DNA from: Bacteroidia bacterium
GTDB lineage: Bacteria > Bacteroidota > Bacteroidia > Bacteroidales > Tannerellaceae
Length of the DNA: 8,019 nt
Direction of reading: 5' to 3'
Assembly: GCA_025996775.1 (NCBI GenBank)
Contig: BNTS01000132.1
Coordinates: 1-8,019 of the forward strand
Positions 1-5,909 of the stretch are shown in pieces; position 1 is the first letter of the stretch, and every line of letters starts with the position of its first letter. A model generated the notes under the pieces. The model made no database searches, was not told the DNA's origin, and saw only the letters and a program-made list of their open reading frames with translations. The position numbers and the translations under genes were made by a program.

Positions 1-1
1 G

Positions 2-973
2 TTCCAGGATTTGTATGACTATGATCCACGCGAACTGGAAGATCCTTCTACAGACCAGAGATGGCTGCAATTCCGTTGCGACCAAATCACCGAAGTGGCT
101 AACGAAATTGCCGAAGTGGTACATGCCCACGGCAAGAAGATGAGCGCTTCCCCCTTCCCCACCCCGGCTATGGCACGCAGCATGGTGCGCCAGGATTGGG
201 GAAAATGGAACCTCGACATCGTATTCCCCATGGTTTATCACAATTACTATACGGGTGATGTCAGCTTTATCTCCGACTGTACGATAGAGAATGTAAAAAC
301 GAAGAATCAGATGACAACGCTTTTCTGTGGTATGACAGCCACGAACGGCCCGACTATGTTTGACTGTATGAACGCCGCCCTGAACAACGGCGCTGAAGGA
401 ATTGCCATCTTTACCGTAGGAAGCTTACGCTCTCCCGATGTACGCGCCCAATTCAAGGCCTATACCGATAGCGTAAGGGCACAACGCAGTCAATCGAAAG
501 TCAATCCTGCCGCTGCAGGCATTACCACCGTGAATCTGAACCCATTTGAAAAACAGGCCATTATGGATGCCATTAATATGCGTATCTCTGCCTATATCGG
601 ACTGGCTAAATCAGCGGCTAAGCCTGAACTGAAGAAGACCGATTGGGCTACGATTGAAAGCGTGGCAAACAACCCCTTACAGGCATTTACAGCCGAAGAT
701 TATGTTAGCCGCCTGACAGCTCCTCCTCGCCGTGGTGCAAACAACGAGTTTCAATCCATTACTGAGAAATTGGCTCAACAGCCTTTTGCCGAAATCAGCT
801 TAGGCGAATACAAGCTTGACAATGAGTTTGGAACCACCAAATGCTACAAATTAATTGAACAAAACAGTCAGGTAGTGTTTGATGTAAACTTTTATTTCTA
901 CGGCGAAGTAATCTCCGGCTGGAGCGTATTCCCTGATGCCACCTCGTACGAGAAATACAGAAAAAGCCTTTAA
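2..973 (+). CDS. GHL10-type (family 10-like) glycosyl hydrolase, 3' part
   Basis: Partial gene: the frame is open to the window edge (F-Q-D precede the TTG at 11, which I read as an internal Leu), leaving 323 residues. The first ~160 residues resemble the C-terminal half of the glycosyl hydrolase-like 10 (DUF187) TIM barrel. Recognisable pieces are W-L-Q-F-R, the strand H-G-K-K-M-S-A-S-P-F-P-T-P, V-R-Q-D-W-x-x-W-x-L-D followed by F-P-M-V-Y-H-N, and late G-A-E-G-I-A-I-F. Residues ~165-323 form an extra C-terminal region that I cannot assign; it ends in a beta-rich stretch. Family knowledge: these are usually secreted or lipidated enzymes of Bacteroidales, thought to act on glycans, but the substrate is generally unknown. 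The signal peptide and the catalytic N-terminal half lie outside the window. It ends with TAA and is followed by a terminator, so it is the last gene of its unit. The family assignment is by motif recall only. Confidence 0.7.
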   Translation, partial: FQDLYDYDPRELEDPSTDQRWLQFRCDQITEVANEIAEVVHAHGKKMSASPFPTPAMARSMVRQDWGKWNLDIVFPMVYHNYYTGDVSFISDCTIENVKTKNQMTTLFCGMTATNGPTMFDCMNAALNNGAEGIAIFTVGSLRSPDVRAQFKAYTDSVRAQRSQSKVNPAAAGITTVNLNPFEKQAIMDAINMRISAYIGLAKSAAKPELKKTDWATIESVANNPLQAFTAEDYVSRLTAPPRRGANNEFQSITEKLAQQPFAEISLGEYKLDNEFGTTKCYKLIEQNSQVVFDVNFYFYGEVISGWSVFPDATSYEKYRKSL

Positions 974-1001
974 TGAAAACAGGGAGAAACACCTGAAAGC
1001 G

Positions 1002-1045
1002 AAGCCCCCAGCCTGCCATTTAGTGGAAGGTTGGGGGTTTCTTAG
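1002..1045 (+). terminator. Hairpin terminator after the GHL10 gene
   Basis: Stem CCCCCAGCCT (1005-1014) pairs with AGGTTGGGGG (1028-1037) with one G-T wobble and a 13-nt loop. A-A-G before and T-T-T after extend the stem. A T-rich tail (TTTCTTAGTCTT) follows. It lies 30 bases after the stop codon, so it plausibly ends the upstream transcript. Confidence 0.7.
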
Positions 1046-1169
1046 TCTTGGCGTTGTCCATCTTTGGATTTTAAGCCGCAGGAGGCGTGGGGGGGATGAA
1101 GAGAGGTTGATTGACAAAATTTAGAAATCATGAGCTTGGACGATTCTGCAATGTAACAGAAGAAATGGT
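1046..1169. other. Intergenic DNA without recognisable gene
   Basis: This stretch lies between the first terminator and the start of the first leader repeat. The open frame here (936-1124) has no family resemblance and overlaps the end of the GHL10 gene and its terminator. I see no RNA gene or convincing regulatory motif. The full gene-free interval runs from 974 to 1376; the rest of it is the terminator and the leader cassette described separately. Confidence 0.5.
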
Positions 1170-1221
1170 ATTATACATTTCAATCGCTGTATTTATATTT
1201 ATACTATGTATCACTTTGAAA

Positions 1222-1246
1222 CAGACATTAACTAAGCTAACGTCTG
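1222..1246. promoter_or_regulatory. Upstream dyad, copy 1
   Basis: CAGAC-A-TTA (1222-1230) faces TAA-C-GTCTG (1238-1246) with a 7-nt centre and one mismatch. The same 25-bp dyad occurs at the same place in the second leader (3240-3264), where an inner C-G pair has become T-G. It lies about 45 bp upstream of the -33 box, so it would not be transcribed from that promoter. An operator or activator site is possible. Conservation in only two copies is limited evidence. Confidence 0.4.
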
Positions 1247-1291
1247 GTTTTGTTAATAATAAATAAATGTTGCAGGGTTTTATTAAATTCT

Positions 1292-1322
1292 TTTGCCGTA
1301 TATGCTAATATATTTATATTTG
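1292..1322 (+). promoter_or_regulatory. Bacteroidetes-type promoter of surface protein 1
   Basis: A -33 box TTTG (1292-1295), a 19-bp spacer and the -7 box TATATTTG (1315-1322) match the known Bacteroides pattern TTTG / TAnnTTTG exactly. Transcription would start near 1329, giving a 5' UTR of about 48 nt. This is the main reason for rejecting the longer reading frame that begins with TTG at 1293, since that codon lies in the -33 box. Confidence 0.8.
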
Positions 1323-1376
1323 CACGCAATTTGTAATGGCAAACAATACTACTCATTTAATAAACAAATAACTTTT

Positions 1377-3122
1377 ATGCTGAAAACATTATTGACATTA
1401 ATTCTTGCAGCGATGTGCGTCATCACTGCAAAAGCTCAAGTAGGTATTAACACCGAAAAACCGAATCCATTCACTGTTTTAGATGTGGTTTCCAATGACA
1501 AAGGAATGCTCATTCCAAGACTGAATGAAACCGAGCGCGATGCTCTGACTATAGACAAATCAGCAAACAGCCTGTTGATTTTCAACACCACTGAAAATTG
1601 TTACAATTATTGGAGCTATGACGAGGGGGAATGGAAAAGCCTGTGCGGGAATATTGGCAAAGCCGTATTTGACCCGATTGATTGTAGCGCAATAACCGTT
1701 TACGGAGATTATGTTCAAGGGAGTAATGTAGATCCCTCACATTATTTGTCTTTAGAGATAGATGTGCTTAAGGCAGGTACGTTTACCATCAATGGAACTA
1801 CCGGCAATGGTTATTATTTTACCCTGACGAGCAGCATTTTGACAACAGGTCTCACCACTCTTAGTATTCCGGCGCAAGGCAAGCCCGGCAAAGCAGGCAC
1901 CGATCACCTGGCTCTTAATGGCGTGCCCTTGAAAGGCAGCACCTGCAGTCCGACGATAACCGTAGATATTCCAACTGCCACGTATGCTATTGATTGTAAT
2001 AGAATCACGGTAATGGGCGCCTATCAGGCAGGGAAACCATTAACGGCGGATAATAAACTGAGCATGTATGTTACGGTAACCGAAGCAACACCAGCTGCCG
2101 GCAGCTTCTATATTAAAAGCGATACCAAGGATGGATTATCTTTTAGCCTCGCGGGTAACTTTACGGCTCCGGGAACTTATCTATTGGAGATTCCGGCAAG
2201 AGGAACCGTGAACACATCGAAAGTAAAAAACTTTACCCTTACTACCAACAGTAAGGACGGAGCGGCTATTTGCAATTTCAGCATAACGCCGGTTACTCCT
2301 CCCAAACAAGTATATGTATATGGTTCAGATATTTATCGGATATCAAGTACGGCGCAAAGAAATATGTTGCAATCAACAGCCAATTTCGGACCGGCAGGTA
2401 CTGTGAAATATGCAGGGTTTACTACTTCCAATTTAGTGGACAGAGGAGATGGTGAATCAACTCTGCGAAACGATTTGACAAGCACTACTCCTCCTGATAT
2501 TATACATGTTACATATCCGATGAAATTAAGTGCTGCCACTGTTGATGCTATTGTTGCTTATGCAAAAAAAGGAGGTGTAGTGATCATGACTATCGAAGAG
2601 CCTGCTCAGATCGATAATTTCATAAATGGACTTTTTAGCATTAGTAATGCTAACACTACACGGCCCGGCGGTGGTCTTGACCAAGCGCTGTTTACCCTTC
2701 CTTCCCTCAACAACGACCCTATAATCAACGGACCGTTCGGAAACTTAATTGGTAAAACATTTGCTTACGACTATGCTTTCAATTGTGTGATTAATAATGT
2801 ACCGTTAAATCAAGTCACGGTGTATTCCTCTGATAATTATGTGGGAAGGACAAGCGATCCGACAGAGGGTCTTGTAGGCGCTTTCAGGCATAATTCATTG
2901 AATGTGGTATTCTTCCCCGACGGAGGTACGTTGTCGTCGGTCGATGGAAATACTGGTACCGACGTCTACCCTGTAAAAGTGGGGGGGGCGCCGAATTACT
3001 CCCCTCTAACTAAAACTTGGCGGGGCGGAGTAACATACAATTCTTATTTGCTATGCAATATCATGGCTTGGGCGCTTAACCAAGCGCAGTATTACGGCAT
3101 TAATTCTGCTAATTACAACTAA
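1377..3122 (+). CDS. Secreted surface protein with head domain, two beta repeats and GATase-like domain
   Basis: 581 residues from ATG 1377; the longer TTG start at 1293 would lie in the promoter. Residues 1-20 are a signal peptide (MLKTLL.. hydrophobic core, cleavage after A-K-A). Cys14 does not form a proper lipobox. Residues 21-90 are the Bacteroidetes head domain (V-G-I-N-T, V-L-D-V, G-M-L-I-P-R-L, S-L-L-I-F-N-T-T, Y-N-Y-W-S-Y). Residues ~99-300 hold two related beta-sandwich repeats with a period of about 104 residues. Each repeat is bracketed by Cys (103/190 and 207/299), which could form disulfides. Residues 310-581 look like an alpha/beta domain of the class I GATase/DUF4350 type (V-Y-V-Y-G-S, P-D-I-I-H-V-T-Y, V-D-A-I-V-A-Y-A-K-K-G-G-V-V-I-M-T), but I see no Cys-His-Glu triad. 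No LPXTG or type IX sorting domain is evident. A surface or adhesin-like role is inferred. The gene is transcribed alone, between its own promoter and terminator. Confidence 0.8.
   Translation: MLKTLLTLILAAMCVITAKAQVGINTEKPNPFTVLDVVSNDKGMLIPRLNETERDALTIDKSANSLLIFNTTENCYNYWSYDEGEWKSLCGNIGKAVFDPIDCSAITVYGDYVQGSNVDPSHYLSLEIDVLKAGTFTINGTTGNGYYFTLTSSILTTGLTTLSIPAQGKPGKAGTDHLALNGVPLKGSTCSPTITVDIPTATYAIDCNRITVMGAYQAGKPLTADNKLSMYVTVTEATPAAGSFYIKSDTKDGLSFSLAGNFTAPGTYLLEIPARGTVNTSKVKNFTLTTNSKDGAAICNFSITPVTPPKQVYVYGSDIYRISSTAQRNMLQSTANFGPAGTVKYAGFTTSNLVDRGDGESTLRNDLTSTTPPDIIHVTYPMKLSAATVDAIVAYAKKGGVVIMTIEEPAQIDNFINGLFSISNANTTRPGGGLDQALFTLPSLNNDPIINGPFGNLIGKTFAYDYAFNCVINNVPLNQVTVYSSDNYVGRTSDPTEGLVGAFRHNSLNVVFFPDGGTLSSVDGNTGTDVYPVKVGGAPNYSPLTKTWRGGVTYNSYLLCNIMAWALNQAQYYGINSANYN
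2981..2988 (+). repeat. G8 homopolymer tract in surface protein 1
   Basis: Eight consecutive G encode part of V535-G536-G537-A538. Slippage by one base would shift the last ~44 codons. Long G tracts in surface-protein genes can be contingency loci, but eight is near the lower limit and no variation is visible in one sequence. Confidence 0.6.
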
Positions 3123-3131
3123 AATTAATAG

Positions 3132-3189
3132 AACACCAACATAGCCGTTTGAAGGCATATTGCCTTAAACGGCTATGTTGGTGTTTTTA
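3132..3189 (+). terminator. Very strong terminator of surface protein 1
   Basis: A perfect 19-bp stem AACACCAACATAGCCGTTT (3132-3150) pairs with 3167-3185. After one bulged G the stem continues as AAGGCA-TAT-TGCCTT, so 25 pairs in all, followed by a short T run. It begins nine bases after the stop codon and isolates this gene from the next leader cassette, which starts about five bases later. Confidence 0.95.
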
Positions 3190-3239
3190 TAGCATTATAC
3201 ATTTCAATCAATATATTTGTATTATATACCACTTTTAAA

Positions 3240-3264
3240 CAGATATTAGCTTGTATAACGTCTG
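3240..3264. promoter_or_regulatory. Upstream dyad, copy 2
   Basis: CAGAT-A-TTA faces TAA-C-GTCTG; the outer stem extends to AAACAGA/TCTGTTT (3238-3244, 3261-3267). It has the same length and nearly the same position as the dyad at 1222-1246. Base changes between the copies mostly keep pairing (C-G to T-G inside; a mismatch repaired outside). Confidence 0.4.
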
Positions 3265-3307
3265 TTTTCGTTAATAACTGATAAATGTTACTGGTTTTTA
3301 TTAAATT

Positions 3308-3340
3308 ATTGCGTCGTATAAGTTAATATATTTATATTCG
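3308..3340 (+). promoter_or_regulatory. Promoter of surface protein 2
   Basis: The homologous position of promoter 1 reads ATTG (3308-3311), 21 bp spacer, TATATTCG (3333-3340). That is one mismatch in each box relative to TTTG / TAnnTTTG, whereas copy 1 is perfect. I infer a weaker promoter or one more dependent on an activator. Confidence 0.65.
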
Positions 3341-3394
3341 CACGCAATTTATAATAACAAACAATACTATCTATTGAATAAACAAATAACATTT

Positions 3395-5005
3395 ATGCAA
3401 AAATCATTATTAACACTAATTCTTGCAGCGATATGCTCCATCACTGTAAAATCTCAGGTAACTATTGGCTCATCGGAAAATCCGGCAGCAGGCGCTTTGC
3501 TGCAGTTAAAGGAAATAAGCGGAGTGAGCGACGACGGTCCCGATGCTTATGGCGGTTTGGCTATGCCAAGGGTAAACTTAACGGTAGTCGACAAGCTTTA
3601 TCCGATGTTTTTGAGCGATAAGACGAATGCGTCTTCAGGTCCTGATGCAAACTATGTGACAAACGAAGCCGCGCTGAATAAGTCGCATACGGGTTTGCTT
3701 GTCTATAATTCAAATGGTGCCTCTCCCTTCAAAAAAGGGATTTACGTATGGACAGGCGCTCGATGGGAACCGACGGGGTCTAATGCCATTGCCGAAAACG
3801 GTTTGACGGCAAGCGGCAATATGATATTGCTTGGCGGCGCTCTGACACAATCGACCACGGTTACATTAGGCGCTAATAACCTGAATTTTGACGCCACCGG
3901 TACCGGAAAAGTAGGAATTGGCAACACTCCTTCAAGCAACTCGGCAATATTGGAAGTAAATGCGACCGACAAAGGCGTATTGCTGCCGAAAGTGGCTTTG
4001 ACGGGCACTACAGACAATACAACAATCTCCACTCCGGCAGTAGGGTTATTGGTGTATAACACAGGAGCCAATCCATTGTACACAAGGCAAGGATATATGT
4101 TCTGGAACGGAACGGAATGGAGAACTATCGACAACGAACCGGCTGTTGCGCCCGTTATCTCTACGATTTATTGCGGAAGCGCCTCGCTCTCGCCGAGTGA
4201 ATATACGCTAAACATTCCCTATAACGGCACAATGAAGATTCCCTATTCGGGAGGAAACGGCGCCAAATACACTACCGGGCAAGCGGTAAAGGTGAATGGT
4301 TTAACCTTTCAACTGCAAGATGGCAAGCTCGAAAACGGTAACGGCGATTTGCTTTTCAAGGTATCCGGCACTCCTACCGTAAGTTCCCCGACTGTCACAT
4401 CCATATCCATTTCTTCAGCAACAGTACCTTTTTATACCGGAGGCTCATGCACGGCGAGTGTAGGAGACCAGATAAGTTCCGAAATACTCACGTTAGCCGT
4501 ATTGTCCCCCTTGAAACAAACTTCAGACAACGGAGTCTCCGGATGGGCTACGGCTATCACTACGCCCGACGGCTATTTCTCGGTGAGGGTATTTGTACCG
4601 AATGGAACAAACATGCAGGATGCAGATCTACAAATCAGGAACAACCGCGGCAGTAATATAACCATTATGTGGAGTAGTGCATACGCATGGCATGACGGGT
4701 CAAGCGGCGCAAGCAACAATCGCTTGGCATTAAATTCCGGTGTCTGGTCAGGTAACGACGGAGACCGCGGCACCGGTGCGATTCGAGTAACCAGCACCCC
4801 GAACGCAGCCTGGGGAAATGCAGATGTGTATTACGACAGCGATCCCGAACAACGTTCCTACATGTGGACGACAACAGACACGAATGATCAAACTGCCTAT
4901 ATGATGACATTCATGATGGGAGCAACAAATACCGGAACTGTAGATGCAACAAAGGCTGCCTCTTCAAAGGCTTTCTTTAAGATAGACCAGATCCGCGCCC
5001 GTTAA
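3395..5005 (+). CDS. Secreted surface protein with two head domains and an unassigned C-terminal domain
   Basis: 536 residues from ATG 3395, chosen by alignment with the first gene; a TTG seven codons earlier lies in the conserved 5' UTR. Residues 1-21 are the signal peptide (MQKSLL..VKSQ). A first head-like domain spans ~22-128 (V-T-I-G-S, L-A-M-P-R-V, G-L-L-V-Y-N, Y-V-W-T-G-A-R-W). A linker at 130-172 carries G-L-T-A-S-G-N and L-G-G-A-L-T-Q-S-T-T-V, a motif common in Bacteroidetes fibre-like proteins. A second head domain spans 173-245 (V-G-I-G-N-T-P, G-V-L-L-P-K-V, G-L-L-V-Y-N-T, W-N-G-T-E-W). Next is a beta domain with I-P-Y-S-G-G-N-G and Cys near both ends (~258-358). The last ~170 residues are rich in Trp, Tyr, Asn and Thr, and I do not recognise them. 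No sortase, lipoprotein or type IX signal is seen. An extracellular fibre or adhesin role is inferred from architecture only. Confidence 0.8.
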   Translation: MQKSLLTLILAAICSITVKSQVTIGSSENPAAGALLQLKEISGVSDDGPDAYGGLAMPRVNLTVVDKLYPMFLSDKTNASSGPDANYVTNEAALNKSHTGLLVYNSNGASPFKKGIYVWTGARWEPTGSNAIAENGLTASGNMILLGGALTQSTTVTLGANNLNFDATGTGKVGIGNTPSSNSAILEVNATDKGVLLPKVALTGTTDNTTISTPAVGLLVYNTGANPLYTRQGYMFWNGTEWRTIDNEPAVAPVISTIYCGSASLSPSEYTLNIPYNGTMKIPYSGGNGAKYTTGQAVKVNGLTFQLQDGKLENGNGDLLFKVSGTPTVSSPTVTSISISSATVPFYTGGSCTASVGDQISSEILTLAVLSPLKQTSDNGVSGWATAITTPDGYFSVRVFVPNGTNMQDADLQIRNNRGSNITIMWSSAYAWHDGSSGASNNRLALNSGVWSGNDGDRGTGAIRVTSTPNAAWGNADVYYDSDPEQRSYMWTTTDTNDQTAYMMTFMMGATNTGTVDATKAASSKAFFKIDQIRAR

Positions 5006-5043
5006 CGCAAATTTTGCGTATATTCGCCTCTGCTTTGTAAAAA

Positions 5044-5092
5044 GGAAAGTCCAGAACAAACAAATGTTTTGGACTTTTTCCTGTTTTTTTAA
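5044..5092 (+). terminator. Terminator of surface protein 2
   Basis: GGAAAGTCCAGAACA (5044-5058) pairs with TGTTTTGGACTTTTTCC (5065-5081) allowing a 2-nt bulge and a G-T wobble, with a short A-rich loop. A run of seven T follows (5084-5090). It lies about 40 nt after the stop codon. Confidence 0.85.
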
Positions 5093-5141
5093 GGTTCATC
5101 CGGCAAATGCATAGAATTGCCGATAGCCTATCCGTAACCCA

Positions 5142-5254
5142 TTAGTGGAAATACGTATCCATATGCCGTTAGGCATAATCTATTGGTAGCCGTGGTGTTT
5201 TAACCCACGGAACAAAAGCGCCCCCCTCTTCTCGCCGCGTAGCGGCGTCATCTC
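5142..5254. repeat. Left inverted arm of RAYT-like element
   Basis: About 113 bp that recur inverted at 5570-5682. The arm contains three small palindromes: TATGCC-GTTA-GGCATA (5162-5177), CCGTGG..CCACGG (5190-5210) and CGCCGC-GTA-GCGGCG (5233-5247). Compared with the right arm there is a small deletion near 5220, where ATGAC is missing before the C run. The C-terminus of the transposase fragment reads into this arm. Confidence 0.85.
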
Positions 5255-5473
5255 GGAATCTAAATCACTAATCAGTACATTAGGGCGTAATCCTATTAAA
5301 ATATGTGTGTGATCAGGATTGCAATATATTGCTAAAAGCTTACAATTATGATTCTTGACAATGCCTGTTATATATTTTTCAACATCCTCTTTATACTCTT
5401 TTCTAATTAAAGACTGTCTGTTTTTTACAGCAAAAATGAGTTGCAAATGAATTTGAGAATATGTGTTTGCCAT
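5180..5473 (-). pseudogene. Truncated IS200/RAYT-family Y1 transposase
   Basis: 97 residues if translation starts at the MANTYSQ Met (5473); 12 extra codons are open upstream. Residues 1-71 resemble the N-terminal half of the Y1_Tnp (REP-associated tyrosine transposase) fold: N-T-Y-S-Q-I-H-L-Q-L-I-F-A-V at the start, and the metal-binding HUH motif within P-D-H-T-H-I-L-I-G-L (H55, H57). Family members are usually about 130-150 residues and carry the catalytic Tyr in a C-terminal helix. Here that part is absent: from residue ~75 on, the frame is encoded by the left inverted arm. The product should lack strand-cleaving activity. I infer an internal deletion that joined the 5' half of the gene to the arm. 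It is convergent with the surface-protein gene and separated from it by a terminator. Confidence 0.8.
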
Positions 5474-5569
5474 GGCGTTTTGCTTTATCAATGAATAAAT
5501 ATGGCTCAAAGGTAATAAATATTGGCCAAGTTGATACCAAATGTCATATTTTCCTTTCTATCTTCTTTC

Positions 5570-5682
5570 AAGATGACGCCGCTACGCGGCGAGAGAAGGG
5601 GGGGCGTCATTTTCCGTGGGTTAAAACACCACGGCTACCAATATGCTATGCCTAACGGCATATAGAAACGCATTTCCACTAA
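5570..5682. repeat. Right inverted arm of RAYT-like element
   Basis: Near reverse complement of 5142-5254. Its palindromes are CGCCGC-TAC-GCGGCG (5577-5591), CCGTGG..CCACGG (5614-5634) and TATGCC-TAAC-GGCATA (5647-5662). An additional pair ATGACGCC (5573-5580) / GGCGTCAT (5603-5610) encloses the first palindrome; this outer pair is broken in the left arm. Confidence 0.85.
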
Positions 5683-5687
5683 CAAGT

Positions 5688-5703
5688 TATGCCTAACGGC
5701 ATA
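5688..5703. repeat. Extra REP-like hairpin
   Basis: TATGCC-TAAC-GGCATA is identical to the hairpin at 5647-5662 and the reverse complement of that at 5162-5177. It is a third copy lying just outside the arm, in direct orientation to the right-arm copy. Confidence 0.8.
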
Positions 5704-5877
5704 TAATAATATTTCAAAAACATACTTGCCGTATATTGTAAAACAACTAAAATAAATAGCAAAGTCACAATATAATATACAAAAAGAGTTCGCCGAAAAT
5801 CCTTACAATAAAGAGTAGGCAAAAGAAAAAGCGTTCTTTGACCCTTATTGGTTTACACGAAAAAAAAATCGAAAAAA
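5704..5877. other. AT-rich intergenic DNA
   Basis: Strongly A-rich sequence between the REP hairpins and the toxin-antitoxin promoter. I see no open frame with coding character and no convincing RNA gene or terminator. The TTTG at 5837-5840 has no matching -7 box. Confidence 0.5.
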
Positions 5878-5909
5878 TTTGTGTGTTTCAAAACAAAGCA
5901 ATAATTTCG
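5878..5909 (+). promoter_or_regulatory. Candidate promoter of the abiE operon
   Basis: TTTG (5878-5881), 20-bp spacer, TAATTTCG (5902-5909): one mismatch from TAnnTTTG. Transcription would start near 5916, about 40 nt before the AbiEi start codon. The -7 box overlaps the left half of the palindrome at 5907-5949. Confidence 0.6.

Larger units (their letters stand above)
1170..1440 (+). repeat. Leader cassette, copy 1 (direct repeat)
   Basis: Copy 1 of a direct repeat that recurs at 3194-3458. It covers about 207 nt upstream of the ATG plus the first 21 codons (the signal peptide) of the surface-protein gene. Shared landmarks in order: ATTATACATTTCAATC, a dyad around CAGAC..TTA/TAA..GTCTG, GTTAATAA, GGTTTTTATTAAATT-like sequence, TTAATATATTTATATT-like sequence, CACGCAATTT, ACAAACAATACTA-like sequence, and AATAAACAAATAAC then TTTATG. 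By hand count about 100 of 119 positions (roughly 84%) match from the promoter to the end of the signal peptide. Similarity largely stops after the signal peptide. Confidence 0.9.
3194..3458 (+). repeat. Leader cassette, copy 2 (direct repeat)
   Basis: Copy 2 of the repeat at 1170-1440, in the same orientation, 201 nt upstream of the ATG plus 21 signal-peptide codons. The two signal peptides share 15 of 21 residues and the nucleotide identity continues through non-coding DNA, so this is a true sequence duplication rather than convergent signal peptides. Even the out-of-frame upstream context, translating as N-K-Q-I-T-F-M in both, is preserved. Confidence 0.9.
5142..5703. mobile_element. RAYT/REPIN-like element relic with long inverted arms
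   Basis: The unit is: left arm 5142-5254, a core of about 315 bp with the 5' part of a Y1 transposase, right arm 5570-5682, and one more TATGCC..GGCATA hairpin at 5688-5703. Known biology: Y1 transposases recognise hairpins next to short guide bases, and RAYTs are associated with paired inverted REP hairpins. IS200 elements proper do not carry arms this long, so the arrangement is closer to a REP cluster with its own damaged RAYT. I did not find clear target-site duplications. Confidence 0.7.

Noticed and set aside
936..1124. 62-codon plus-strand frame after the GHL10 gene
   Set aside because: It overlaps the end of the hydrolase gene and reads through the terminator hairpin; no recognisable product.
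1293..1376. 28-residue N-terminal extension of surface protein 1 from a TTG start
   Set aside because: The TTG lies in the -33 box and the extension covers the -7 box; starting at 1377 gives a proper signal peptide at the N-terminus.
1377..1440. Lipoprotein signal at Cys14 of the surface proteins
   Set aside because: The residue before Cys is Met or Ile, not Gly, Ala or Ser, and an ordinary signal-peptidase I site follows.
1292..3340. Invertible promoters controlled by the nearby tyrosine recombinase
   Set aside because: The leader copies are direct, not inverted, no inverted repeats flank the promoters, and the recombinase lacks its catalytic Tyr.
3374..3394. Seven-residue extension of surface protein 2 from a TTG start
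   Set aside because: It lies in the conserved 5' UTR shared with gene 1 and would put charged residues before an otherwise complete signal peptide.
3742..4134. 130-codon open frame on the minus strand
   Set aside because: Antisense to the second head domain of surface protein 2, with no start context and no family resemblance.
5101..5122. CGGCAA / TTGCCG hairpin between terminator and left arm
   Set aside because: Only six pairs with a 10-nt loop, no recurrence and no clear role; likely chance.
5461..5655. 64-codon plus-strand frame
   Set aside because: It runs through the transposase upstream region and then the right inverted arm; its C-terminal half is simply translated repeat sequence.
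5142..5703. CRISPR array suggested by recurring palindromes
   Set aside because: Copies are few, oppositely oriented and unevenly spaced, and no cas gene is present; they are arms of a transposon-like element.
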